DNA from: Henriciella sp.
Lineage (GTDB): Bacteria; Pseudomonadota; Alphaproteobacteria; Caulobacterales; Hyphomonadaceae
Assembly: GCA_012960415.1 (NCBI GenBank)
Contig: DUBH01000004.1
Coordinates: forward strand, 1-44,394
Reading direction: 5' to 3'
Length of the DNA stretch: 44,394 bases
Below, piece after piece: positions 32,156 to 40,855 of this stretch. Under the pieces are notes generated by a model that saw only the letters and a program-made list of their open reading frames with translations, was not told the origin of the DNA and did not search any database. A program made the position numbers and the translations under genes. Every line of letters begins with the position of its first letter. The stretch's first letter is position 1.

Positions 32156-32554
32156 ATGCGCCCATACCTGTTCTCCGCCAGCCTTCTTCTTCTCGCTGCC
32201 TGCGCTGCACCCGGCGAAACCGCGCCAGATGACCCCAATCCCGCCGCACCCTATGAGCGCATAACGTTCGAAGGCGAAGTTGCCACTCCGGCAGAACGCG
32301 CGCGCTGCGAAGCGGCAGGTGGCACAGTGCAACGGGCCGGCATGCTTGGCTGGGAGAACTGCATCCAGACCTTCGCGGATGGCGGAGAGGTCTGCTCTGA
32401 CAGTGCCGACTGTATGGGGGAGTGTCGCAATACCAGCGAATTTGCTGAAGCGGGCGCGGCAGCGACCGGCCAGTGCACCATGAATGACAGCATCTTTGGC
32501 TGCTATCAGACGATCGAGAATGGGACGGCAGGCGCCGCGCTCTGCGTCGACTGA
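32156..32554 (+). CDS. Cys-rich predicted lipoprotein
   Basis: A 132-aa protein starting MRPYLFSASLLLLAACAAP, with a textbook lipobox LAAC (cysteine at residue 16). The mature part has spaced cysteines: RCEAAGG, WENCIQTF, GEVCSDSADCMGEC, TGQCTMNDSIFGCY and a final LCVD, suggesting disulphides in an outer-membrane lipoprotein. The ATG at 32156 is chosen because it begins the signal peptide; the upstream in-frame codons overlap yacG and are not protein-like. The family is not recognised by name. A truncated homologous segment occurs at 40671-40781, with the same cysteine spacing. Confidence 0.78.
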   Translation: MRPYLFSASLLLLAACAAPGETAPDDPNPAAPYERITFEGEVATPAERARCEAAGGTVQRAGMLGWENCIQTFADGGEVCSDSADCMGECRNTSEFAEAGAAATGQCTMNDSIFGCYQTIENGTAGAALCVD

Positions 32555-32562
32555 CGGGGGGA

Positions 32563-34239
32563 TCAGGTCGGCCGGGTTCGCATGGCGCCCGGCATTTCGT
32601 CATGCGTGAGCTCGTCCGCGTGGGTCCAGAGCTCGATCAGGATGTCGGCGGTATCCGGCTGCTTGGCCATATAGGCGAGCTTGTCAGCCGCCCCCATCAG
32701 GCTTGAAAAGCTGACCCCATCCGGGAAAGGTCCCATGATGGCACCGATATTCGCCGCGACATGACAACTGGTACCTGAATAGCTGACCGGTTGGCTGACA
32801 AGGTCGCTGACCTTGGTGAGCAGGCTTTCAACCTCGGCCCGCCTCAAGCCGCCGCGGATCAGGATGATAAACTCGTCGCCCCCAATACGAAAGAAATGTG
32901 CCTGCTTGGGCAGAACTGCGGAAATCCGGCGACTGATCTCGGTTAGAAGGTGGTCGCCAGCTGCATGTCCATGTGTGTCGTTCACAACCTTGAACTTGCG
33001 AAGGTCCATCAGGGCAAGAGCGCTCAGCTCGAGATTGCCGCCATCGAAACGCCTTGCGCATTCCATCATGGCGCGCCGGTTAGGCAGGCCTGTCAGCATG
33101 TCCGTACGCGCCGCGCGGGCCTCGCCGCGATATTTGAAGGCGAGAACGGCGTTGAATCTTAGCGCAGTCAGGAAAAGTCCCAGCCCGACCAGATGGTGAT
33201 TGATTGGCAGATACGGCGTGATGTCGATAAGGCGGCCATAGATCCAGACAGTGGCGAGGATCGTCGGGCACCAGCCAATCAGCAGCCCAGCGGCCCGTCC
33301 CTGTCGCTGAAAGGTGAGCGCGCCGAGCAGGCCAAGAATGATGAGGGGCGCGACAATGAACGCAAAAAGGAATGCTAGCGACGCGACGAGTCCCCCTAGG
33401 AACGGGGCAAGCAGTGTCGGCAATGCAGCAAACTGCAGAACGCGGAAGGTGCCGTCGATGATCGGCGTGGCAATCGGTTTGATATTGGCGCGAAGGAAGA
33501 CGACCGCAGTCCAAAGCAGAACAGCTTGCGACGTCAGCAGTAAATGCCGCGTATCGAGCATCACGTCGCCAAAAAGGCTTCCCATCAAACCGCTTGAAAT
33601 GAACACATAGACGGCCGCACTGATCGAAAAGCCGACAAAAGCGGCGGTGTCCGACCGGTCGAGCACTCTGCCAAGCGCCAGTGTCTGAAATGCGAGTGCC
33701 AGGAAAAGCACGATCAGCGCCACGCTGATGACGCCGAAAACAGCCACTTCTCCAATGATGCGGGCGGGGCTGGCGATCTCGAACGGCAGGATCAGGAAGT
33801 CCGGATGGGCAATGCGCACATAATAATCGGTATAGGCGGCTTGGTCAGCCAAAGGCAGTGCCCAAACCGGATATTGCAGGGGCAGGGGCGCGATTTCGGT
33901 CATGATTTTCCGGCCATCTGGAGAGATGGACGCAGCGTGAAGTGTCACGTCTTTCAGGTAGGGGAATTTGAGCTGCAGCCATTGCGGGGTTTCGCAGGCG
34001 CCTTGCCCCTCATGCGCAAACCTCAGCCAGAGAACGCCTGTTAAACTGTGGCCCTCGAAAAGGCCGCCGTTAGAGCCGCTAATGGCGGCAAAATCGCTCG
34101 TTCGTGTCGCCACCTCGCCAATATCGACGGCTGGATCGGCATTCTGGTACACGCTCGCCACGTAGTCACAGTTCTGGGCATTGGCCGCGGCAAAGCTCGC
34201 GGACAGGATCAGTGTGACAATGAAAACCACTGCGCGCAT
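32563..34239 (-). CDS. Membrane diguanylate cyclase with 7TM-DISM sensor
   Basis: A protein of about 558 aa. Signal peptide (MRAVVFIVTLILSASFA), periplasmic 7TMR-DISMED2-like sensing domain (about 20-160), seven-helix membrane region (about 165-375) and a GGDEF domain (about 390-540). The cyclase has an intact RIGGDEFIILI and MDLRKFKVVNDTHGHAAGD; the first metal-binding aspartate is present although the usual second acidic residue is Arg. The start at 34239 is preferred because AAGGA precedes it and a signal peptide follows. It makes c-di-GMP in response to an unidentified periplasmic ligand. Confidence 0.88.
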   Translation of the reverse strand: MRAVVFIVTLILSASFAAANAQNCDYVASVYQNADPAVDIGEVATRTSDFAAISGSNGGLFEGHSLTGVLWLRFAHEGQGACETPQWLQLKFPYLKDVTLHAASISPDGRKIMTEIAPLPLQYPVWALPLADQAAYTDYYVRIAHPDFLILPFEIASPARIIGEVAVFGVISVALIVLFLALAFQTLALGRVLDRSDTAAFVGFSISAAVYVFISSGLMGSLFGDVMLDTRHLLLTSQAVLLWTAVVFLRANIKPIATPIIDGTFRVLQFAALPTLLAPFLGGLVASLAFLFAFIVAPLIILGLLGALTFQRQGRAAGLLIGWCPTILATVWIYGRLIDITPYLPINHHLVGLGLFLTALRFNAVLAFKYRGEARAARTDMLTGLPNRRAMMECARRFDGGNLELSALALMDLRKFKVVNDTHGHAAGDHLLTEISRRISAVLPKQAHFFRIGGDEFIILIRGGLRRAEVESLLTKVSDLVSQPVSYSGTSCHVAANIGAIMGPFPDGVSFSSLMGAADKLAYMAKQPDTADILIELWTHADELTHDEMPGAMRTRPT

Positions 34240-34377
34240 CAGGTCGTCCTTCAGCCACGACCGTATCAATTCTACGTTGCGCCCGCGTTAAAAGAACGAG
34301 CGAATTGAGCACAATATTCCGCAACGGAATGGATAGGCGCGCCCTGATTTTTACCTGCGCACGGTCCTTGAGGTGCG

Positions 34378-34390
34378 AATGAATTGCATT
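34378..34390 (+). promoter_or_regulatory. Possible Fur-like operator before the TonB-dependent receptor
   Basis: AATGAATTGCATT is an imperfect palindrome (AATG-A-ATT-G-CATT) about 40 bp before the receptor ATG, inside a longer TGC...GCA symmetry (34374-34388). The arrangement resembles half-sites of iron-regulator operators, and a siderophore receptor would be expected to be Fur-controlled. No convincing -10/-35 pair accompanies it. Confidence 0.3.
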
Positions 34391-34430
34391 TACACGCCCC
34401 GATATTGAGATTTTTGAGGGGTCCCGGCAG

Positions 34431-36602
34431 ATGCCAAAGAGACATAGAACATTGCTCGTTGCAGGCGCGTCTATCCTGGCTTTGGCGCCAGTGGCAATGG
34501 CGCAGGACGAAGCTGGCGACGAAGCCCGACTCGACACCGTGATCGTGACCGGTGAAGCTTCGCAAGTTGAGCTGCTGGAGGCGTTTGAGGGCGGCCAAGT
34601 CGCACGCGGTGGCCGCGCAGGACTTCTCGGCAATCTCGATTTTCTCGATGCGCCCTTTGCAGGCACGGCTTACACCTCGGATCTTGTAACGGCGCAGCAG
34701 GCAGACAGCGTTGGGGATGTCCTGCAGAACGACCCAGTCGTGCGCATTGCAAAGGGTTTCGGAAACTTCCAGGAAGTCTACGTCATCCGCGGCTTTCCGG
34801 TCTATTCAGATGACGTCACCCTGAACGGTGTCTACGGCATCCTGCCGCGTCAGTTCGTGGCAGCAGAACTTCTGGAGCGCGTGGAAGTCTTTCGCGGCGC
34901 CAATGCCTTCATCAACGGCGCAGCCCCAGGCGGCAGCGGTGTGGGCGGGACCATCAACCTCGTGCCGAAGCGGGCGCCGGACGAAGGCATTCGCCGTGTG
35001 ACGGTTGGCTATGAGAATAATGGTCAGGCGTATGGTGCCGTTGATCTCGGCACGCGCTTTGGCCCCATGGGTGAGTGGGGCGTGCGGGTGAACGGCGTGC
35101 TGCGGGACGGCGAAACCTCTATCGATGGCCAGGACCGCTCGCTCGGCGTTGCCTCCATCGGTACAGACTATGATGGCGAACGTTTCCGCTTTTCGGCAGA
35201 CTTCGGCTATCAGGATAACCGCATCGACGCGCCGCGCCCGCAAGTGACCCCGCTCGGCGCGGTCCCCGAAGAGCCTGACGCAGACAGCAATTTCGCCCAG
35301 CCCTGGACGTATACGGATGAAGAGCAGCTCTTTGGCGTCGTTCGCGGCGAATACGACATCACCGACAATTTGACGGCATGGCTCGGCGGCGGTGCGCGCA
35401 ATGGCGAAGAAGCCAACGTTCTCGCCAATCCGAGCGCCGCAGCAGACGGCTCGCTCACGGCCTATCGCTTCGACAATACGCGCGAGGATGATGTGGTCTC
35501 ATTCGATACCGGTCTTCGCGCTGAATTCGAGACGGGTCCGATCGGACATCGCCTCGTCGTCTCAGCGTCGACCATCTCATCGGAATCCAAGAATGCCTAC
35601 GCCTTCTCGAACTTTGCGGGCTTTGCGACTGACCTCTACAATCCTGTCGATGTGACGCCGCCGGCACCAAACTTTTTCATCGGCGGCGACCTCGATGACC
35701 CGCTCGTGACGGAAGAGGTCGACAATCAGTCATTTGCGATCGCCGACACGCTGTCGCTCTTCGATGACCGGCTGCTCGCAACGATCGGCCTGCGCCAGCA
35801 GAAGATCGAAACAGCGACGTTCGACTACAATACGGGGGCCCGCCTCTCAGGCTATGAGGATGAGAAAGTGACGCCCGCGCTTGGTCTTGTCTGGAAAGCC
35901 AGCCCAAACCTCTCCATCTATGGCAACTATGCCGAGAGCCTTCAGCCCGGCCAGATTGCACCAGCCACGAGCGGCGGCACGCCAATCCTGAACGCGGGCG
36001 AAGTGCTTGAGCCGTTCACTGGCGAACAGGTCGAGGTCGGCGCAAAATACGATGCAGGCAATTACGGCGCGACCGTATCGCTCTTCCAGCTCAGCCGCCC
36101 GAATGCAATCGTCGCCAATCAGCGCTTCACCGCGTCTGGTGAGCAGGAGAATTCCGGCGTTGAGTTCAGCGTCTTTGGCGAACCAGTCGAAGGCCTCCGT
36201 GTCATCGGTGGGGCGACCTTCATCGACGCAGAACTCTCTCGCACTCAAGGCGGTGTAGACGAGGGCAACACGCCGATCGGTGTTCCGGAAATCCAGGCAA
36301 ACCTGAATGCTGAATGGGACGTTGCTGCGGTGCCGGGTCTCACGCTCGATGGCCGTGTCGTCCACACGGGCGACCAGTACGTGAACACGGCAAATACGGT
36401 GGAGCTTGATGGGTGGACGCGACTCGATATCGGTGCGCGCTACACCACGGACTTTGCTGCCCGTCCAGTGACGCTCCGTGCACGGATCGAGAATGTGACC
36501 GATGAGGCCTATTGGGCATCCGCGGGCGGCTTCCCGGGCGCGAATTACCTCATCCTCGGTAATCCGCGTACGCTTATGCTGTCAGCTTCGGTGGACTTCT
36601 AG
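34431..36602 (+). CDS. TonB-dependent siderophore receptor
   Basis: A 723-aa outer-membrane receptor. It has a signal peptide (APVAMAQ, about residue 25), a TonB box DTVIVTGEAS near 36, and a plug domain with SVGDVLQNDPVVRIAKGFG near 94 and YVIRGFPV near 118, containing ERVEVFRGANAFINGAAPGGSGVGGTI split near 148-170. A 22-strand barrel ends in ASVDF with the terminal phenylalanine. ISIYGNYAESLQPGQIAP-like sequence near 490 is typical of ferric-siderophore receptors. The next gene, 17 bp on, is a PepSY membrane protein, which fits ferrisiderophore reduction. Energy presumably comes from the TonB system at 10.5-17.4 kb. Confidence 0.93.
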   Translation: MPKRHRTLLVAGASILALAPVAMAQDEAGDEARLDTVIVTGEASQVELLEAFEGGQVARGGRAGLLGNLDFLDAPFAGTAYTSDLVTAQQADSVGDVLQNDPVVRIAKGFGNFQEVYVIRGFPVYSDDVTLNGVYGILPRQFVAAELLERVEVFRGANAFINGAAPGGSGVGGTINLVPKRAPDEGIRRVTVGYENNGQAYGAVDLGTRFGPMGEWGVRVNGVLRDGETSIDGQDRSLGVASIGTDYDGERFRFSADFGYQDNRIDAPRPQVTPLGAVPEEPDADSNFAQPWTYTDEEQLFGVVRGEYDITDNLTAWLGGGARNGEEANVLANPSAAADGSLTAYRFDNTREDDVVSFDTGLRAEFETGPIGHRLVVSASTISSESKNAYAFSNFAGFATDLYNPVDVTPPAPNFFIGGDLDDPLVTEEVDNQSFAIADTLSLFDDRLLATIGLRQQKIETATFDYNTGARLSGYEDEKVTPALGLVWKASPNLSIYGNYAESLQPGQIAPATSGGTPILNAGEVLEPFTGEQVEVGAKYDAGNYGATVSLFQLSRPNAIVANQRFTASGEQENSGVEFSVFGEPVEGLRVIGGATFIDAELSRTQGGVDEGNTPIGVPEIQANLNAEWDVAAVPGLTLDGRVVHTGDQYVNTANTVELDGWTRLDIGARYTTDFAARPVTLRARIENVTDEAYWASAGGFPGANYLILGNPRTLMLSASVDF

Positions 36603-36619
36603 GCACCAGAGGACAGGGC

Positions 36620-37756
36620 ATGGGTAAGCAGACGATCAAGTCATGGAGCTGGGTCCACAAGTGGACAAGCCTTCTGTGTACCCTGTTCCTGCTCATGCTC
36701 TGTCTCACGGGCCTGCCGCTCATCTTCCATGATGAGATCGACGGCGCGCTGAACACGGACAGCTGGACGCCGGCCAATCCGGCGGCTGAACACCTGACGC
36801 TTGACGAAATCCTCGACACGGCGCTGGAGAACCGCCCGGGGGAAGTGCCGATCTTCATGAGCTTCGACATCGACCGGCCGGTCGTGAACGTCACAAGTGG
36901 GCCAAGTGCGGACGCACCCGGTAGCGCCATGCACTTTGCCTCCTTTGATCTCACCAGCGGCAATCTCGTCCCGCCCGCCGACAATGGCGAAAGCGTGATG
37001 GAGTTTATCCTCCAGCTTCACACGGACATGTTTCTCGGCCTGCCGGGCATGCTCTTTCTCGGATTCATGGGGATACTCTTTGTACTTTCCGTCGTATCCG
37101 GCGTGGTGCTGTACGCCCCCTTCATGCGCAAGCTGGAGTTCGGGACCGTCCGGCGCCAGCAGTCAAAGCGGCTGAAATGGCTCGACTATCACAACCTCCT
37201 TGGCATCGTCGCCGTCGCCTGGTTGCTCGTCGTCGGTCTGACCGGCGTTATCAACACGCTGGAAGAGCCCATCATCGAAACATGGAAATCACAGGAACTG
37301 GCGGGCCTCGTCGCATCGAATGAGGGCGTGGCCGCCTCCGCCTCGCGGGCCTCGCTCGATGCGGCCGTCAACGCTGCCATCGAAGAAGCCCCGGACATGG
37401 AGCTCCAATTCGTTGCTTTCCCGGGAAGCGGCTTTTCGACGAAAGCCCATTACGCCGTCTTTCTGCATGGTCGGACCCCGGTCAGCGAACATGTCATCGC
37501 GCCCGTCCTGATCCATGCCGGGACGGGCGAAGTCGCCGGACTGCGCGAAATGCCCTGGTACGCAAAAGCACTGTCGCTTTCGCGGCCCCTACATTTTGGC
37601 GACTATGGCGGTCTCCTGCTGAAGCTGGTCTGGGCTGTACTCGACCTTCTGACCATCTTCCTGCTTGTAACCGGTGTCTATCTCTGGCTCGCCCGCGGCA
37701 ATCGCCGGATGCGCGTTGAGCGGCAGCTCGATACTGGCGAGGTCCTCAAAGCATGA
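36620..37756 (+). CDS. PepSY-associated transmembrane protein
   Basis: A 378-aa inner-membrane protein. It starts SWSWVHKWTSLLCTLFLLML (helix 1, with the conserved W-H-K-W region), has a periplasmic PepSY-like segment, a helix pair around FLGFMGILFVLSVVSGVVLY (about 150-170), a conserved cytoplasmic WLDYHNLLGIVAVAWLLVVG (about 190-210), and a last helix near 345 (VLDLLTIFLLVTGVYLWLAR). Such proteins follow ferric-siderophore receptors and are thought to reduce or release iron in the periplasm. It overlaps the next small gene by 4 nt. Confidence 0.9.
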   Translation: MGKQTIKSWSWVHKWTSLLCTLFLLMLCLTGLPLIFHDEIDGALNTDSWTPANPAAEHLTLDEILDTALENRPGEVPIFMSFDIDRPVVNVTSGPSADAPGSAMHFASFDLTSGNLVPPADNGESVMEFILQLHTDMFLGLPGMLFLGFMGILFVLSVVSGVVLYAPFMRKLEFGTVRRQQSKRLKWLDYHNLLGIVAVAWLLVVGLTGVINTLEEPIIETWKSQELAGLVASNEGVAASASRASLDAAVNAAIEEAPDMELQFVAFPGSGFSTKAHYAVFLHGRTPVSEHVIAPVLIHAGTGEVAGLREMPWYAKALSLSRPLHFGDYGGLLLKLVWAVLDLLTIFLLVTGVYLWLARGNRRMRVERQLDTGEVLKA

Positions 37757-37950
37757 ACGTCAACAAGCCACGCGTGAGACTATCCGCAAAGCGCCTCGGC
37801 GCCATCTTCGTACTGCCGGCGTTGATCTTCGCGGTCAGCCTGGCCGGGCTGGTCGCAGCGCTTCTCGTTGAAGGCCATGCCGACATTATCTTTGCGATCG
37901 CCTCAGGATTTGGATTGATCGTCGCCGCAGCGGTTTTGGCTCGGCGATAG
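37753..37950 (+). CDS. Small two-helix membrane protein of the receptor/PepSY operon
   Basis: A 65-aa protein with a basic N-terminus (MNVNKPRVRLSAKRL) and two hydrophobic helices (about 16-38 and 44-63). I do not recognise a named family. The ATGA overlap with the PepSY gene shows translational coupling, so it probably assists iron release or reduction. Short hydrophobic partners often accompany PepSY proteins. Confidence 0.75.
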   Translation: MNVNKPRVRLSAKRLGAIFVLPALIFAVSLAGLVAALLVEGHADIIFAIASGFGLIVAAAVLARR

Positions 37951-37976
37951 AGAGCCCATTTTAAAGGCAGCGCGCT

Positions 37977-39836
37977 TTAGGAGGCGAGCTTCACATTATC
38001 CGGGCGCGGCGCCACAAGTTGAGGCCGACCAACCCAGTACCCCTGGATCTGGTCAGCACCAAAAATCTTCATCTGAAGCGCCATTTCTTCCGAGCTGACG
38101 CCTTCTACGCACGTCACCAGCCCAAGCTCTCTGGCAAGTCTCAGCGCACCGCGCAGGATCGCTGTTTCGGTGGAATCGCCATTACGGCTCGCGGCATGAA
38201 CAAGGCTTTGGTCGATCTTGATCATGTCGAGCGGCAGGCGGCTCAGAAGAGAGAGTGAGGAATAGCCTGTGCCGAAATCATCGAGCGCGATTTTCATACC
38301 GGCACGTCTTGCCTCCTGGAGCGCCTCAGCATTCGCAGCGAGATTACGAAGCGCAACACTCTCGGTGATTTCCAGGGTCACATCGCTGGTGAGGAAGTCA
38401 TGGCCGTCGATGACGCGGCAGAGCTTCGAGACAAAATCATTCGTCTGCAGCTGGCCGGGGGAGATGTTGATCGAGACAGCGCGGCTTTGAGACGGCCAGT
38501 GCTGCAGGGCAACGTCCAGTGTGGTCCAGAGGAGCTCGTTCATCAGGCCGAGCTTTTCAGCCACCGGAATGAACTCGTTCGGCGTCGGTTGGCGCGAGCC
38601 AGTTGATGAAGTCCAGCGGGCGAGGAGCTCGTGGCAGACAATTTCCTTTGATCGCGCATCGGCAACCGGCTGCAGGGCCGGGCGAATATGACCCGCACCG
38701 AGGGCCGGAGGAAAAGAGATAGCAAGCCGCGAGGCAGAGATTGCTTCAGCGTCGATTGCCGGCGTAAAGCGGCCAAATCCACCGCCGGTTGCCTTGACCC
38801 GCCGCATCGCCGTATCGGCGCGGCTGAGGCAGGCCTGAAGATCGCCTTCCTTGCCGCTCGTTGTGGCGTAGCCGAGGGAAACGCCGACATGAAGGAGGCG
38901 ATCCTGCCAGCTTACATCGTGGGTTAGGGAGGCGTAGATGGCGGCGATGGACTTGTCGGTTTCGCCCGCAGAAAGGCTCGGATCGATAATGGCGGCGAAT
39001 TCATCCCCGCCGGGCCGGGCGGCGGAAATGACCGCTTCGCTCTGTTCGAGCCGGGCGGCAATCGCTTTCAGGACGGCATCGCCGGCTGCGTGGCCAAACT
39101 GGTCGTTGAGCGGTTTGAAGCTGTTGAGATCGATAAAGGCGAGGGTCAGGGCCGGATACTGGCTGACTGACGTTTCAAGCGCTTCGAGAAAGGCGCGCCG
39201 GTTGAGAAGGCGGGTCAGCGGATCAGGGGTCGCGAGCCGGTTTTTCTCAATAATAACAGCGACAAGCCGCTCATCAGTTTTCTGCCGGGAGATCTGGACC
39301 AGCGCCAGCAGCACAATAAGAAGCCCGCAGAAACAGGCCATGGTGGCCGTCAGGATCTGCTGCTGGAGCAGTGTTTCCGCGCCGAAGGGGATGACTTCGA
39401 TATAGAGCGGCGTCACCAGCCAGATCATCACGCCGTGCACCGGGGCGAGGGCAAACTGGAGGCGATAGTCGAGGCCGATGGCGATGAAGACCGGAATAAA
39501 GATCGGATAGAGAAGCGTATCGACCGAGATATCGCCCACCCGGAATTCGGTATAGGTGAAGGTCCAGTAGGCGAGGAAGAGGACAGTCAGCCCGCCATGC
39601 AGGAAAAGGCGTGTCTTGTAATCGCGGTGCGCCGAGAGCGCGATCGCTGACAGGATGACGGTATAAGTCCCTGCTTCCATGTAGGATTCTGTGTTGACGC
39701 CGCCGGTCACCACGGAGACTAAAAACGCCGCCCCGACGAGAAGCAGGCCAACCAGACCCACGCGCAGCGCAATCCGGCGGAACCGCTCATGCAGTTCCGA
39801 CAGGCCTGGCGCTAAGTCGGTTCGGTCCCTCTCCAT
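37977..39836 (-). CDS. Bifunctional membrane GGDEF-EAL c-di-GMP protein
   Basis: A 619-aa protein with a six-helix membrane region (about 25-195), GGDEF domain (about 205-365) with RPGGDEFAAII, and EAL domain (about 375-610). The EAL domain has ELL in place of EAL in CHELLARW but keeps NISPGQL, LEITES, LDDFGTGYSS, MIKIDQSLV, the catalytic glutamate in VEGVSSEE and QGYWVGRP. Both synthesis and hydrolysis of c-di-GMP are therefore possible. It is transcribed towards the receptor operon. About 54-61 bp before the start lies an 8-base G tract on the plus strand (39890-39897). Confidence 0.93.
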   Translation of the reverse strand: MERDRTDLAPGLSELHERFRRIALRVGLVGLLLVGAAFLVSVVTGGVNTESYMEAGTYTVILSAIALSAHRDYKTRLFLHGGLTVLFLAYWTFTYTEFRVGDISVDTLLYPIFIPVFIAIGLDYRLQFALAPVHGVMIWLVTPLYIEVIPFGAETLLQQQILTATMACFCGLLIVLLALVQISRQKTDERLVAVIIEKNRLATPDPLTRLLNRRAFLEALETSVSQYPALTLAFIDLNSFKPLNDQFGHAAGDAVLKAIAARLEQSEAVISAARPGGDEFAAIIDPSLSAGETDKSIAAIYASLTHDVSWQDRLLHVGVSLGYATTSGKEGDLQACLSRADTAMRRVKATGGGFGRFTPAIDAEAISASRLAISFPPALGAGHIRPALQPVADARSKEIVCHELLARWTSSTGSRQPTPNEFIPVAEKLGLMNELLWTTLDVALQHWPSQSRAVSINISPGQLQTNDFVSKLCRVIDGHDFLTSDVTLEITESVALRNLAANAEALQEARRAGMKIALDDFGTGYSSLSLLSRLPLDMIKIDQSLVHAASRNGDSTETAILRGALRLARELGLVTCVEGVSSEEMALQMKIFGADQIQGYWVGRPQLVAPRPDNVKLAS

Positions 39837-39937
39837 CCATTACTCATGGCATGAAGCGGTAAACTAGAGGTAATCAGATACAAAATTCTGGGGGGGGCAG
39901 CCGGCAGCGACCGGTCAAGCCCTGCGGCCCGACGCGC

Positions 39938-40597
39938 CTAGCCCGTATCATACCAGCCGACAAGCGCCCGCGCGACGCGTTCGGGCAGGGTGGCGGCGAT
40001 GAGGGAGATCTCTTCGCTGGCGCGCTTAAGATTGAGCGGTGTGAGGCAGAGCGGACGCGGGGCACCGGCGGCGCGAAGGCGGGCGAGCGTGAAGGCCATG
40101 CGCCGGGCCGCGCGTTCGGGGCGGCGGAGTACACCCATGATGGTGCAGTAGCGGTGTGCCAGCGGTGTTTTCGAGCGGAAGGCAGGGCGTGGCCCCGAAT
40201 GCTCGGCCGACAGGAGGGCAAACAGGTCAGACCCTGGTGGGGTGCGCTCTCTCAAACGGGGGAGGTAGGGGAAGCCCCGCTTGCGGGGGTGTTTGGGGTG
40301 TGAGGGTGCGGAGGGAGGTTGGGAGGGAGCGATTTGATTGGCCGAGGTCCCGGATAGCGGCTTTGCCGCTTCCGGGATGACGGGCATTTTCACGGACACT
40401 TCAATGGACGCCGCCATCAGGACGAGGAGGCGGCGCAGCAATGTCTCGATCAGGATGAGGCGGGCGCGCAGCTGCGCATAGAGCCGCCGGCCAAGCCCGC
40501 CGTCACCAGAGGACAGACCGGCTATGAAGTCAAGATCGGCCATCTCTTCGCGCAAGGCCCGAAGTCCCGCTGCCACAAAGCTGGATGTATCCTGCAT
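39938..40597 (-). CDS. Hypothetical protein, possibly interrupted by a palindromic insertion
   Basis: A reading frame of 219 aa. The N-terminal part (SSFVAAGLRALREEMADLD, then an Arg/Leu-rich helix ARLILIETLLRRLLVLM) and the C-terminal part (ISLIAATLPERVARALVGWY) look like real helical protein. The middle (about residues 75-115) is low-complexity Pro/Arg/Lys-rich and is encoded by hairpins and G-runs (40258-40376), suggesting an in-frame inserted repeat. No Shine-Dalgarno is visible. I do not recognise the family. Confidence 0.5.
   Translation of the reverse strand: MQDTSSFVAAGLRALREEMADLDFIAGLSSGDGGLGRRLYAQLRARLILIETLLRRLLVLMAASIEVSVKMPVIPEAAKPLSGTSANQIAPSQPPSAPSHPKHPRKRGFPYLPRLRERTPPGSDLFALLSAEHSGPRPAFRSKTPLAHRYCTIMGVLRRPERAARRMAFTLARLRAAGAPRPLCLTPLNLKRASEEISLIAATLPERVARALVGWYDTG
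40258..40376. repeat. G-rich, hairpin-containing segment inside the hypothetical gene
   Basis: The plus strand carries eight or more G-runs of three to five bases between 40258 and 40327, enough for a G-quadruplex, with a CCCCGC/GCGGGG hairpin at 40275-40288. At 40349-40376 is a longer hairpin, CCCGGA-AGCGGC against GCCGCT-TCCGGG with one extra T and a 3-nt loop. On the minus strand this reads through in frame as Pro-rich protein, as known for some palindromic elements inserted into genes. Confidence 0.5.
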
Positions 40598-40670
40598 GGC
40601 AGGGAGAATAGAGCGGGGCGCTCTACGGTGGGAAAGTCTAGCTGGTTTCGCAATTTGCGAGCAGAGAATT

Positions 40671-40781
40671 TTCGTCGGCAATTTCACCACCACCGGCCAA
40701 TGCGCCGTCACCGATAGCCCGATTGGCTGCTACCCATGGTGCAACAACGGTGTGGCGGATGGAATGATCTGCGTGGATTAG
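40671..40781 (+). pseudogene. Decayed 3' fragment of a paralog of the lipoprotein at 32.2 kb
   Basis: In frame to the TAG at 40779, the sequence TGQCAVTDSPIGCYPWCNN...CVD aligns without gaps to the last 29 residues of the lipoprotein at 32156-32554 (TGQCTMNDSIFGCY...CVD), with 15 identities including three cysteines. Everything upstream of residue FVGN is unrelated, and no start or signal peptide exists, so it is a 5'-truncated remnant. It lies exactly where the core genome gives way to the AT-richer island, so it probably marks the insertion or deletion junction. Confidence 0.7.
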
Positions 40782-40794
40782 TTAAAAAAGGGCC

Positions 40795-40824
40795 TTGATG
40801 TTCATTTTCTGTTCACCATATCCT
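40795..40824 (+). promoter_or_regulatory. Candidate promoter of the island operon
   Basis: A TTGATG (40795-40800) and TATCCT (40819-40824) pair with an 18-bp spacer lies about 30 bp before a strong AGGAGG ribosome-binding site (40844-40849). This is the only promoter-like pair between the pseudogene and the first island gene. The match is moderate. Confidence 0.4.
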
Positions 40825-40855
40825 CAGGTGACGTTTACTTAACAGGAGGTTAGTG

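Noticed and set aside
40524-40670. The frame upstream of the lipoprotein remnant as an intact small gene
   Set aside because: Its first ~49 codons are antisense to the hypothetical gene and its upstream region, and have no signal peptide; only the last ~36 codons are homologous to the lipoprotein.
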